A stretch of 64,000 nucleotides of DNA from Lagopus muta (Eukaryota; Chordata; Aves; Galliformes; Phasianidae). The position numbers were made by a program, and so were the translations under genes. Position 1 is the stretch's first letter. Every line of letters starts with the position of its first letter. The notes under the pieces were generated by a model that searched no databases, had not been told where the DNA came from, and saw nothing but the letters and a program-made list of their open reading frames with translations. The stretch lies in NCBI RefSeq assembly GCF_023343835.1, contig NC_064433.1, positions 53,844,871 to 53,908,870 of the forward strand. The letters run 5' to 3'. Of this stretch, positions 1 through 19,821 are shown piece after piece.

Positions 1-10414
<10,414 letters not shown>

Positions 10415-10424
10415 CTTAGCGCCG

Positions 10425-10442
10425 CTCCCACAATGCACCGCG
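10425..10442 (+). promoter_or_regulatory. ZNF143/STAF (SBS) motif at the HCFC2 start
   Basis: CTCCCACAATGCACCGCG fits the STAF/ZNF143 consensus YWCCCANMATGCAYYRCG at every position. It lies about 11 bp upstream of the HCFC2 ATG. ZNF143 sites of this class are known to recruit THAP11 and HCF-1. That the site works here is inference. Confidence 0.65.
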
Positions 10443-10679
10443 CGGCCAGGACAGGCCGCGGGGAAGGAGGGAGGAAGGGGCAGCGCCGAGCCCGCGGGAG
10501 GCGGCGGGGCGGCCGCCGCGGGTCACGTGATGGCGGCGGGGCGGGCACCCTACGGCCCTGAGGGGAGAGGCGGGGAGGAGACGTCCCTCGGAAATGTGTC
10601 ACAGGGTTGTTGTTAAGTTGGCCATGGCTGTGTGCTGAGCGATAGGCCGCTGACTTCATGTGTTTCAGTGTGTGCCTGT

Positions 10680-11215
10680 TGCCCTGTCCACTTGACTTCA
10701 GCCCATGAGATATTTATAAATATCGATAAAATCCCCCCTCAGCCTTCTCCAGGCTGAACAGTCTCAGGGCTCTCAGCCTGTCCTCATAAGGGAGAAGCTC
10801 CAGGCCCCTCACTATCTGAGTGTCCTTCTACTGGGCTCTCTCTGGAAGTTCCCTATCCCTGAACTAGAGAGCCCAGACCTGGACACAGCACTCCAGATGT
10901 AGCCTCATCATTGCAGATGAGATCAAGAGGATCACATCCCTCGACCTGCTGGCTATGCTCTTTGCAATGCACCCCAGGATGCCATTGACCTTCTGGGCCA
11001 CGAGGGCACACTGCTGGCTCATGGCCAACCTGTTGTCCACCAGGATACCCAGGTCCTTCTCTACAGAGCTCCTTTCCAGCAGGTCAGCCCCTCACCTGTA
11101 CTCTCCAGTATTCCCCAGTAGTTATTCCTCCCTAGATGTAGGATTTAGCATTAGTCCTAGGTGAACGTCATCAGGTTCCTCTCTGCCCAGCTCTCCAGCC
11201 TTACTCTTCCACAAA
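10680..11215 (-). repeat. CR1 LINE fragment upstream of RING copy A
   Basis: Antisense CR1 sequence recognisable by its conserved 3' region words in reverse: CTCAGCCTTCTCCAGGCTGAA, 'ctcctcataagggagaagctccag'-like text, 'gacctgctggctatgctctttgcaatgc'-like text and 'ctgttgtccaccaggataccc'-like text. It lacks the terminal octamers. A similar CR1 lies at the equivalent place before RING copy B, so CR1 is part of the repeated unit. Confidence 0.75.
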
Positions 11216-11782
11216 GTCTTGGTTCTCAAAACTGGGCCAGGGCTGTCACGTCCACAGTGTCATATTCTTCCCTCCACCAATCTACCATCACCAAAACGTC
11301 ATGTTTATACCATTTATTTTGTCCATGAGGATCACAGAGCACTCAAATGGGATGAGCTTGCAGAGGAGAGGCACTGAGTACATTAACGAATGCTCTCCTC
11401 TACAAGAACAAGGGAAAGTAGCAGATTTTAGAAGCTGTGGATCTTGCAGGGATCCTGCAGGATCTTGCATGTTTAAAATGCAAAAAGATTAAAAAAAAAA
11501 AAAAAAAAGGAAGGGAGGAGGAGAAATGCCTGGTGTTCTCTCAAACTTTGGAAACTGGTTTAAGACAAGATCAGTTGGTATTTTGGATACAAAAAACAGA
11601 AGGACAAGGACACCTGATGGGACTCTGTGAAGGCACAGCCCAGAGCTTGGAGCTGTCGGGAAACAGCAACACCAGGAGAAGGGGAAACGGGAGGGGAGGG
11701 CAGTAGCTGGACATGCACAGTGGTAGCGCCAGATGCAGACACACAAAAGCAAAGTGCTGCAGCGGGGGCTGAAGAACTGCGA

Positions 11783-11814
11783 TGACATCATTGAGCATTG
11801 AGGACGTGATGTCA
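11783..11814 (+). promoter_or_regulatory. paired CRE-like sites upstream of RING copy A
   Basis: TGACATCA at 11783-11790 and its reverse form TGATGTCA at 11807-11814, 24 bp apart. They lie just ahead of the near-identical block shared with copy B. CREB/ATF/CREM-type factors bind such octamers. No TATA box is seen nearby. Functional use is inferred. Confidence 0.45.
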
Positions 11815-12083
11815 CCAACAGTTGCACTGTGACCTCAGCACCATCTGCTCAGCTTTGGGCGCAGGCAGAGCCTGGCCCAGTCAGTCTCGTGCCTGGACTC
11901 CTGCCGAGCGTGTGGTTGCGAGGCTTGGAGGTGGAGCGAGCATTTGTCTTGGGTGCTGGGCTGTGCTTTGGGCACTGCTGGCAGTGGCTTTCAGTGCCCA
12001 TCCTTACAGCCATCACTTGCATTTCCGGGGTCTGCCTGGCTCAGAGAGCCAGGGCCTCACGGGGTGCACACACAGTAGCAGAG

Positions 12084-12305
12084 GTGAGCTGAGGGGGGAC
12101 ATATCCTTCAGGGTGGCAATGGGGTGAGCACTGGGACACAGGGAGTTGGCAGGGCCAGGGCTGCATCCTGAGGGACCTCTGTGGGTTTGTGTGGAGCATG
12201 CAGCAGCCCAGATGCGGGGCTGGGAGAGTGTCCCACTGAGGAACCTGTGTGTTTCTTCCCTCTGTCCCTGGGACAGTGACTGACTGCTCTCTCTCCCTCT
12301 TGCAG
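12084..12305 (+). other. intron of RING copy A
   Basis: A gtgagc donor follows AGCAGAG at 12083, and a pyrimidine-rich tract ending ttgcag stops at 12305. The inferred first exon, roughly 11.85-12.083 kb, is treated as non-coding because its reading frames do not join the RING frame across the splice. The same 222 bp intron is present in copy B at 15185-15406. Confidence 0.6.
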
Positions 12306-12384
12306 TGTGCAACATTCACACCTGTGGCACTACTGGAGAGGAGCTCTTCATCTTCGCTCCCCTGCTAGCCACAGAGTGAGGAGC

Positions 12385-13467
12385 ATGGCAGCAGAGGAGG
12401 AATGGGTATGTCCCATCTGCCGTGATGAGCGCAAGGACATTGCCTACGCGATGCCGTGCCGTCACGAGTTCTGCCTCGGCTGCATCCTGTGGTGGGGCAA
12501 GCAGCAGGATAGCTGCCCTCTCTGCAGGAGGGTCATGGAAGTGGTCAAGGTGGCAGCGCTGGATGATGACGAGGACCTGGACTTCGTCATCTGGCCTCCA
12601 GCAACACCTGTACCTGCCTGCTTCCAGGAAGCTGTAGCTCCCATTTACGGCAGATCTAGTCCTTTGCTGTCCCCTTCACCATCACCTTTGCTGTTGTCAG
12701 ACGAGGAGGTCGATGAAGAGGCAGAGGAAGCAAGGGATGAGGAGGCAGAAGATCAGGACAATGAGGAGGTAGAGGAGGACTTTATAGTAGGTGGTCTTCG
12801 GCCTCAGGCCTGGGCAGAACTGTTCAGGCAGCACCAGCAGATCTTGGAGCCTGTGCTGCCATGGTTACGCCAAGAGCTGCGAGCCGTCTTTCCCACACAC
12901 TGGTGGCCAGCAATGGCAGCAGAGGGCTTAGTCTTGAATGCCCTGTGTAACATCGGGCTGCACGGTGAGGAATTGGTGGAGCTGATGCGGCCTGCCCTGG
13001 AGGACAGAACAGAGACATTCATCTGGGAGCTTGTTGACACCATTGTGCGCCTGTGCAGCAAGGAGGCACACAGACTGCTGGGTCTGCAGGGCACCCTTGT
13101 GTCAGGAGGGCAGGAGGAGGGCCCTGCTGAAAGAGAGCAGGACAGCCCTGTGTCTGCCCCTGGCCCTGCAGCCTTCTCACAAGTGACCCTCATGTCACAG
13201 CTTGGACTGACCGGCAGCAGTATAACTCTTAGCAGAGAAGAGCAGTCCAGGACAGCAGAGGCTGATGCTGTACACTTGGAGAGGGAAGCGGAGGAGCCCC
13301 ATGAAGAGATGGAGCAGACAACGGCAGCAGGTCCCTCTGCCCGGAGCAGCAGCCCCTCTGCTCCTGGCCACTCACCTGAGAGGGCCCGGCGGCCCCCTAA
13401 AAGGAGGGCTGACAGTGACCAGGACCCACAGCCGCCCTGCAAGAGGCCACCCCCTCGACCTCACTAG
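12385..13467 (+). CDS. TOPORS-like RING finger protein, copy A
   Basis: Predicted 360-residue protein, start at GAGCATGG (12385). Residues 9-47 form a C3HC4 RING: CPIC (9-12), C25, H27, C30, C33, CPLC (44-47), so an E3 ubiquitin ligase role is likely. A Pro/Ser segment and an acidic run (about 110-135) follow. A helical region (about 143-235) contains FRQHQQILEPVLPWLRQELR and RTETFIWELVDTIVRL, which recalls the second conserved domain of TOPORS. The C-terminus is Ser/Pro-rich with a basic tail (PPKRRADSDQDPQPPCKR) that could be a nuclear signal. Exon 2 carries the whole CDS. The poly(A) signal AATAAA is at 13502-13507. Residue 36 is Trp where copy B has Arg, in the RING helix. The TOPORS assignment rests on RING spacing and the helical segment only; it could belong to another avian RING family. 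Confidence 0.75.
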   Translation: MAAEEEWVCPICRDERKDIAYAMPCRHEFCLGCILWWGKQQDSCPLCRRVMEVVKVAALDDDEDLDFVIWPPATPVPACFQEAVAPIYGRSSPLLSPSPSPLLLSDEEVDEEAEEARDEEAEDQDNEEVEEDFIVGGLRPQAWAELFRQHQQILEPVLPWLRQELRAVFPTHWWPAMAAEGLVLNALCNIGLHGEELVELMRPALEDRTETFIWELVDTIVRLCSKEAHRLLGLQGTLVSGGQEEGPAEREQDSPVSAPGPAAFSQVTLMSQLGLTGSSITLSREEQSRTAEADAVHLEREAEEPHEEMEQTTAAGPSARSSSPSAPGHSPERARRPPKRRADSDQDPQPPCKRPPPRPH

Positions 13468-13501
13468 GAGGGCTTACACTTCTATTTATTTAAAAAATCA
13501 T

Positions 13502-13507
13502 AATAAA
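13502..13507 (+). terminator. poly(A) signal, RING copy A
   Basis: AATAAA 35 bp after the stop codon, directly before the start of CR1 sequence, so the 3' UTR is very short. Confidence 0.6.
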
Positions 13508-13519
13508 AAACATTACTCA

Positions 13520-14345
13520 CAATGACAGAGTCAGAGCGTTGTACGGGTTAGAAGGCATCTCTGGGGATCATCTAGTCCAATTCCCTGCTAAAGTGGGTTC
13601 CCTGCACTAGGTTCCACAGGAAAGCGTCCGGGTGGGTGAGTCTCCGGAGAGGGAGACTCCACAAGAACCTCAGGCAGCTTTTTCCAGTGCTTGTCACATT
13701 CAAAGCAAAGAAGTTATTCCTTGTGTTCATATGGAACTTCTTACGTTTTGATTTGCGCCCACTGCCCCTTGTCCTGTCACTGAGCACTATTCGGAAGAGC
13801 CTGGCCCCATCCACTTGACTCCCACCATTGACATTTATAAACATCAATAAGATCCTCTCTCAGTCTTCACCTCTCCAGGCTGAACTGTCGCGGGGCTCTC
13901 AGCCTTTCCGCATACAGGAGATGCTCCAGGCCTCTCATCATCTTGGTGGCCCTCCACTGGGCTCTAGAAGTTCCCTGTCTTTCTTGAACTGAGGAGCACA
14001 GAAGTGGACACATTAATCCTGATGTGGCCTCAGCACGGTAGAGCAGAGGGGGAGGTCACCTCCATCGACCTGCTGGCCATGCTCTTTGCAATGCACCTAC
14101 GATGCCGTTGGTCCTCTGGGCCACAAGGGCACCCTGCTGGATCACGGCCGACCCGTTGCCCACCAGGACACTCAGGTCCTTCTCCGCAGAGTTCCTTTCC
14201 AGCGCCTCAGCCCCTCACCTTCAGCGTGTGTGGTTATTCCTCCCCAGGTGTGGGTCTCTGCACTTGCTTTTGTTGAACATCATCGGGTTCCTCCCCACCC
14301 ACTCCCCACTCTCCAGCCTTACTCTTCCACAGTCTTTCTTGCTTG
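13520..14345 (-). repeat. CR1 LINE between the two RING genes
   Basis: Antisense CR1 with its 3' end at the left, next to the 3' end of RING copy A ('gtacgggttagaaggcatctctgg'-type text), running about 800 bp into the CR1 ORF2 end ('cgacctgctggccatgctctttgc'-type text). It separates the tandem units. Confidence 0.8.
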
Positions 14346-14884
14346 TTGCTCGAGAGAGCTGGAGCTGCCATGTGCACAGTGCTGCTTTCTTCCCCCCGTC
14401 AATCTATCACCACCAAAACATCATGTCTGTACAATTTATTTTGTCCTTAAGGATCACAGAGCATTTAAATGGGACGAGGTTGGTGAGGAGAGGTGCTGAG
14501 TATGTCAGCAATGAACACTCTCCTCTAGCAAGAAGAGCAAGGAAAAGCAGATCTTAGAAGCAGTGGATCTTGCTGGCATGTTCAAAATGGAAAGCCAAAC
14601 AAAAAAAGTGGAAGCAACGCCTGGTGTTCTCTGAAACTTAGGGAACTACTTTCAGACAATCTTGATTGCTATTTTGGACGCCACGAAGGGAGAGACAAGG
14701 GCATCAGATGGGCCTCTGGCAAGGCACAGCCCTCGGCACTAAACTGCTGGCAAGGAGAAGGGGAAAGAGGAGGGGAGGGAGTGGCAGTGGCTGGAAGAGG
14801 CACCGGGGTCACCCCAAATGCACGTGCAGACACAGGGATGCAAAGTGCTGCTGGGGCAAGTGCTGTGGGGCAGAAGGACTGCGG

Positions 14885-14915
14885 TGACGTCGCCGAGCAA
14901 CAGGCCGTGACATCA
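14885..14915 (+). promoter_or_regulatory. paired CRE-like sites upstream of RING copy B
   Basis: TGACGTCG at 14885-14892 and TGACATCA at 14908-14915, 23 bp apart, at the same place as the pair in copy A although the surrounding DNA has diverged. Confidence 0.45.
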
Positions 14916-15184
14916 CTGTGCCAAGCACTGTGACCTCAGCACCGTCTGCTCAGCTTTGGGCGCAGGCAGAGCCTGGCCCAGTCAGTCTCGTGCCTGGACT
15001 CCTGCCGAGCGTGTGGTTGTGAGGCTTGGAGGTGGAGCGAGCATTTGTCTTGGGTGCTGGGCTGTGCTTTGGGCACTGCTGGCAGTGGCTTTCAGTGCCC
15101 ATCCTTACAGCCATCACTTGCATTTCCGGGGTCTGCCTGGCTCAGAGAGCCAGGGCCTCACGGGGTGCACACACAGTAGCAGAG

Positions 15185-15406
15185 GTGAGCTGAGGGGGGA
15201 CATATCCTTCAGGGTGGCAATGGGGTGAGCACTGGGACACAGGGAGTTGGCAGGGCCAGGGCTGCATCCTGAGGGACCTCTGTGGGTTTGTGTGGAGCAT
15301 GCAGCAGCCCAGATGCGGGGCTGGGAGAGTGTCCCACTGAGGAACCTGTGTGTTTCTTCCCTCTGTCCCTGGGACAGTGACTGACTGCTCTCTCTCCCTC
15401 TTGCAG
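15185..15406 (+). other. intron of RING copy B
   Basis: gtgagc donor at 15185 and ttgcag acceptor ending 15406. Nearly identical to the intron of copy A, 3101 bp to the left. Confidence 0.6.
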
Positions 15407-15485
15407 TGTGCAACATTCACACCTGTGGCACTACTGGAGAGGAGCTCTTCATCTTCGCTCCCCTGCTAGCCACAGAGTGAGGAGC

Positions 15486-16568
15486 ATGGCAGCAGAGGAG
15501 GAATGGGTATGTCCCATCTGCCGTGATGAGCGCAAGGACATTGCCTATGCGATGCCGTGCCGTCACGAGTTCTGCCTCGGCTGCATCCTGCGGTGGGGCA
15601 AGCAGCAGGATAGCTGCCCTCTCTGCAGGAGGGTCATGGAAGTGGTCAAGGTGGCAGCGTTGGATGATGATGAGGACCTGGACTTCGTCATCTGGCCTCC
15701 AGCAACACCTGTACCTGCCTGCTTCCAGGAAGCTGTAGCTGCCAGTTTCAGCAGCTCAAGCTCCTGGCTATCCTCTTCGCCACCCCCTTCACCATGGTTG
15801 GATGAGGAGGAGGATGAGGATGCGGATGATGAGGAGACAGAGGATGAGGAGGCAGAGGCGGAGGCAGAGGAGGTGCCTACAGTGGGCGGTCTCCCTCCTG
15901 ACATCTGGGCAGATGTGTTCAGGCAACACCAGCACATCCTGGACCCTGTGCTGCCCTGGCTGCGCCAACAGCTGCGAGCCCTCTTTCCCACACACTGGTG
16001 GCCGGCAATGGCAGCGGAAGCCTACCTCCTGCAAGGCCTGTGTGAAATCGGGCCGGACAGAGAGGGGCTGATGGAGATAACACGGGGCACCATGGGGAAC
16101 AGAGAGGAGGCGTTCGTCCAGGAGCTCCTCGACAACATTGTGCGCCACTGCGGCGAGGGGGCGCACAGACTGCTGGGTCTGCTGGACGCCCACGTGCCTG
16201 AGGGGCGGGAGGAGGGCCCTGCAGCCAGGGGGCAGGAGGACATCCCCACAGCCTCCCCAGAACTGCACCTCACGTCGGGGCCCAGGGTCAGCACTGCAGG
16301 TCCCAGCATGGAGGAGGAGACCCGCACTGCAGTGGCTGACGTTCCTGTGTCTCCCGGTCACGTCCCCGCTGCACACTCGGCGAGGGAAGCGGAGGAGCCC
16401 CAAGAAGAGATGGAGCAGGAAATGGCAGCAGGTCCCTCTGCCCGGAGCAGCAGCCCCTCTGCTCCTGGCCACTCGCCTGAGAGGGCCCGGCGGCCCCCTA
16501 AGAGGAGGGCTGACAGTGACCAGGACCCACAGCCGCCCTGCAAGAGGCCGCCCCCTCGGCCTCACTAG
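15486..16568 (+). CDS. TOPORS-like RING finger protein, copy B
   Basis: Predicted 360 residues, the same length as copy A. The RING (C9, C12, C25, H27, C30, C33, C44, C47) and the first 89 residues differ from A only at residue 36 (Arg here, the usual type of residue at this place in RING E3s). Residues about 90-300 are clearly diverged: a different Ser-rich run, an acidic run dominated by Asp/Glu/Ala, a related helical region (FRQHQHILDPVLPWLRQQLR, FPTHWWPAMAAE) and a different linker. The last about 60 residues are again almost identical, including the basic tail. Poly(A) signal AATAAA at 16595-16600. Likely a ubiquitin ligase acting in the nucleus; substrate unknown. A long open frame on the opposite strand (15789-16565) is a by-product of the GC-rich coding sequence. 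Confidence 0.75.
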   Translation: MAAEEEWVCPICRDERKDIAYAMPCRHEFCLGCILRWGKQQDSCPLCRRVMEVVKVAALDDDEDLDFVIWPPATPVPACFQEAVAASFSSSSSWLSSSPPPSPWLDEEEDEDADDEETEDEEAEAEAEEVPTVGGLPPDIWADVFRQHQHILDPVLPWLRQQLRALFPTHWWPAMAAEAYLLQGLCEIGPDREGLMEITRGTMGNREEAFVQELLDNIVRHCGEGAHRLLGLLDAHVPEGREEGPAARGQEDIPTASPELHLTSGPRVSTAGPSMEEETRTAVADVPVSPGHVPAAHSAREAEEPQEEMEQEMAAGPSARSSSPSAPGHSPERARRPPKRRADSDQDPQPPCKRPPPRPH

Positions 16569-16594
16569 CAGGCCTCTACTTCTCTTTAGTTAAA

Positions 16595-16600
16595 AATAAA
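16595..16600 (+). terminator. poly(A) signal, RING copy B
   Basis: AATAAA 27 bp after the stop, followed at once by CR1 sequence as in copy A. Confidence 0.6.
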
Positions 16601-16621
16601 TTAATTTATTAAACATTACAC

Positions 16622-16835
16622 TGAATCACAGAGTTGTATGTATTGGAAGATTACATGGAGATCATGTTGTCCAGCCCCTGCTGAAGCAGGCTCCCTGCAG
16701 TAGGCTCTTTGTAATGCACTCTGTGATGCCAATGGCTTTCTGGGCCATTAGGAATGCTGCTGGCTCACAGCCAACCTGTTTCCCACCAGGACACCCCAGT
16801 CCTTGTCTGCTCTGCTCCTTTCCTGCTGGCATTTT
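16622..16835 (-). repeat. CR1 fragment downstream of RING copy B
   Basis: Antisense CR1 with its 3' end at the left ('gaatcacagagttgtatg'), internally shortened, in the same position relative to the gene as the CR1 after copy A. It closes the second unit. Confidence 0.7.
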
Positions 16836-16929
16836 TGACACATATCGCTAGATGACAGCTTTTTCAGTTTGTTGGAATAGAATAACAATCATTGTCAAAC
16901 TTCTAAAACTATAAACCTGCATTTTAAAT

Positions 16930-17479
16930 ATGTGGGTTGCTCTGGAAGTAATGACTCCTATTTATTTCCTTGGAAACTGCAACAGAGATGAGGATCAATG
17001 TAACACTATTTAATGGAGCATATTGTCAGCCACCAAAGACTGCTTTTAAACACAGTCACCATTACTGGCTATGCATTTTCTCTTGCAATTGAATAAGAAC
17101 CTGCATGCCACACATAAAAAATCTGCCCCGGCTGATGTGACTGACTGTCACCATCACCACTGTTGAAACATACCACCCACTGCCTGACTCTGCTCATATC
17201 CACTGTTTGGTCTCCATAAACATTCTGCAAGCACTGAATTTCAACGGGTGCCATTTTTTCCACACGGTGCATTTCAGTTCTATCCCTTCACATTCACCTC
17301 CATATCAGACACCAATTTGTCAGACTGCCTCTTTGCTGCTATCTGTCACATAGTAACAAAACATAGTGGAATATTGGTGGCAAGGTTCAGCCTCTACTGC
17401 CATACCTCCAACATCCACCTCTGACATTGCAGGCCAACATCATAAAATAGGAGATATTAGTTTTGGAGCAGCCGTTGTA
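16930..17479 (-). mobile_element. mariner-type element, spacer copy
   Basis: Left repeat GGTTGCTCTGGAAGTAATG and right repeat in reverse (TTAGTTTTGGAGCAGC), each next to TA. A minus-strand frame retains the mariner helix-turn-helix words VYGDQTVDMSRVRQWVVCF. Length about 550 bp against about 1.2-1.3 kb for a full element. Confidence 0.75.
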
Positions 17480-17571
17480 CTTTTTTGTAAGTACATGTGA
17501 AAAATAATTTAAGATCTATTATTACTCCTTTCACCAGTGATGGAAGTCTTGTGTTAAAACATACATATAAT

Positions 17572-17611
17572 TGTAAAACATAGTTTAATTTGTGTTGTTT
17601 TTATCATTGCA
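17572..17611 (+). repeat. 40 bp A/T-rich repeat, first copy, next to a TATA-like box
   Basis: The stretch from TGTAAAACATAGTTTAATTT to ATCATTGCA is repeated with few changes at 18770-18808. It is followed at once by TATAAAAGG at 17617-17625. Confidence 0.5.
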
Positions 17612-17616
17612 AAACA

Positions 17617-17625
17617 TATAAAAGG
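17617..17625 (+). promoter_or_regulatory. TATA-like box, possible GLT8D2 promoter
   Basis: TATAAAAGG matches the TATA consensus on the GLT8D2 strand, 3.5 kb upstream of the first GLT8D2 coding exon. GLT8D2 needs a 5' non-coding exon somewhere in 16.9-21.1 kb, because its first coding exon starts at a splice acceptor. No donor was pinned down, so this is a weak call. Confidence 0.25.
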
Positions 17626-17639
17626 AAGGTTCCTAGACA

Positions 17640-19815
17640 AGAGGGAGAGAATGAGTAAAAAGACTGATAGAGAACTAAAATTGTGAGAGCATTCCAGGAG
17701 AGCTTAGGAAACTGAGTACCAACATCTGCGAGGTTCCTTAATCTCAAGCCCCTTTGACTCCATCCCAAACCCTTGGGTTTAGATTCTCTAATTTCTCAGA
17801 GATTTGGGGCAGAGGCAATTTAAGTCAGCATGCATGTTCAGAGTTGAAGTTTGCAAATTTACTTAGTTTCATGCTTGCAATAACTGTGCCAACATACACT
17901 GGAAAAATGTTGGCTTTCATTTCGACTTTGGCATGCTGTTGTTTGGCTCTTGCACACTAGTTATCTGTTCACATTTACCATAAATAATGACTAGAAACCT
18001 AACCTGCAACTAGACATTTTAAGTAACTTCTGGAACAGTTTATTTCCTTCTTTCCTCCACCCCCTTAAGACTTTTTGTCTTGTGGGATTTATTTGCAATC
18101 TGCTAGATGAAGCTCTAAGGCAAGTTTGCCAGATCTGGGGCTGCATCATCGTTCAGCACATCTGGAAGTGGTTTATGGGCTCTCATTCCTTTGGTGCCGC
18201 GTCTGGACTCTGTGCTATTCCTCAGCAGCAGGGAGAGAAAAGAAAACCAGCACAACTCCAAAGTAAACTTTGAAGAGTTTGAAAAAGGAATTGAATCTTA
18301 AAACTGTTTCTGTGCCCTGTAAGGCCCTTGTACAGGGGACTTTAAAGGAAGACGATGGGCAAGGAAGCTTTGGCAAGAATGCTGACAGCTGTGGGCTATC
18401 TAGGATCCAAGTAAAAAGCTCTACAGCTCTTCAGGAGAAAGGAGTCCCGATTACTGTGCTGCTTTGAAGAGGTAAAAAGACTAATTATGCAGGAAATGTC
18501 CGAGCAGTAATGTCACTGTTTCTGAGCTTTCCCTTCTACAGCCCCTCGTTTTGTTACAGATTTTGGCAGCTGAGTTATGGACTGCCAGGTTCTAGGAACT
18601 AATGTCTAAATTCGAGAAAAATGAATAAATATTTGAAGGGGAACAAATATTCCTCTCTTTTTCTAGAAACCAGTGGGCGATCAGTCTGAGTTGCTGAAAC
18701 TTTAGGAACTTTGTAGGTTTGAAATGCAGACTTATTTTGTTTGATTCTTTTGGACTTTGGATTTTAAAATGTAAAACATAGTTCAATTTATGTTGTTTTT
18801 ATCATGCAGAAGACATCCTGAGGCTGTGACTATTCAACTTTCATTTTGTGGTGATCATCAGTATTATTTGTGACTCTCATTATAGTTTAATTAAAAGCAG
18901 TAGTCAGCTCCATTGAAGTCAGTAGAAAATTGCTGTTAGCTTGAATGAGGTGAGAATGTTACTTCAAGAGTGGAGCGGTTTTTGTTGCCTCTGTCCTCAT
19001 CTAAATGAGTAAAATTTGTAATGGCTAATGCTGCAATACTTGTGTAACGTGGGAGAGAGGGTACGTCTAAACAGCAGGCTTTTGTGACTGATAAGTTTGT
19101 TTTCATATCTATGTAAATGAATGCCACATGAAAGGAGTGGGCTGCTGGAATGCAGGCAAGGGCTGCAGATGTGAAAGAATTCCTCTTAGAAATATTCCTC
19201 TCTCTCCAATCTAGTCAGCTGTAAGGATCTAAATATATGCAAATATATAGTGGCTTGTAAACAAAGCCTCATCATTGCTTTATGTATATTTTTATTACAA
19301 TCGTACTTGCAAATCAAAAAGTGGAGTCTATTTCATTATGCTCCCTCACTATTAGTATTAACCAATGGGAGAGATTCATTTTGGTGACTTAAGTTTCAAG
19401 AATTTTTGCCGTTCCATATTCCTTTTCAAGGAATCAGAATGAACTTCATTTTTGTATGTGCACAGAAACAGTTATATATCCTTATCTAGGCTCTAGTGGA
19501 TCTGTGTGTCTGTAATTGGGAAAAATGGCTTTCAGTTGTGCAGATAGCTGCTGTAGTGGTGGAATCACATGGTTGTTTCTTCCTTTCCTCCTGCCCCAAC
19601 TTCTGATGCTGATTTCTTACTGTTGTTTTTTCACAAAAACAGCAGTAGTAAACAATACCAGTGCTTGCAGAATTCAAACAAATGTTATCTGTTACACAGT
19701 TCTGTATTTTAGGGGTTATGTTCTTTCCTCTTCAGCATAAAGACACGGTCACTCTTAGGCCTTGTTTAGAAGAGCAGTTTTAGGGAAGCCTACTTCACTT
19801 TCTCAAGCATCACAA
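17640..19815. other. spacer between RING genes and GLT8D2, no gene recognised
   Basis: Apart from the 40 bp repeat, nothing with coding character or clear repeat identity was seen. The short open frames lack splice context. The 5' non-coding exon or exons of GLT8D2 are expected here or further right up to 21.1 kb. Confidence 0.5.
18770..18808 (+). repeat. 40 bp A/T-rich repeat, second copy
   Basis: Near copy of 17572-17611 in the same orientation, without the TATA-like box after it. The 1.2 kb in between shows no recognised gene. Confidence 0.5.
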
Positions 19816-19821
19816 ATACAG

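Noticed and set aside
10955-11164. Open frames in CR1 sequence
   Set aside because: They are antisense to CR1 and carry no host-gene signal.
11822-12127. Open frame across the inferred first exon and intron of RING copy A (also 14956-15228 in copy B)
   Set aside because: Runs through the splice donor into the intron and is not in frame with the RING coding sequence.
15789-16565. 258-codon open frame opposite RING copy B (and 12804-13442 opposite A)
   Set aside because: Antisense by-product of GC-rich coding DNA; not preserved in the same form in copy A.
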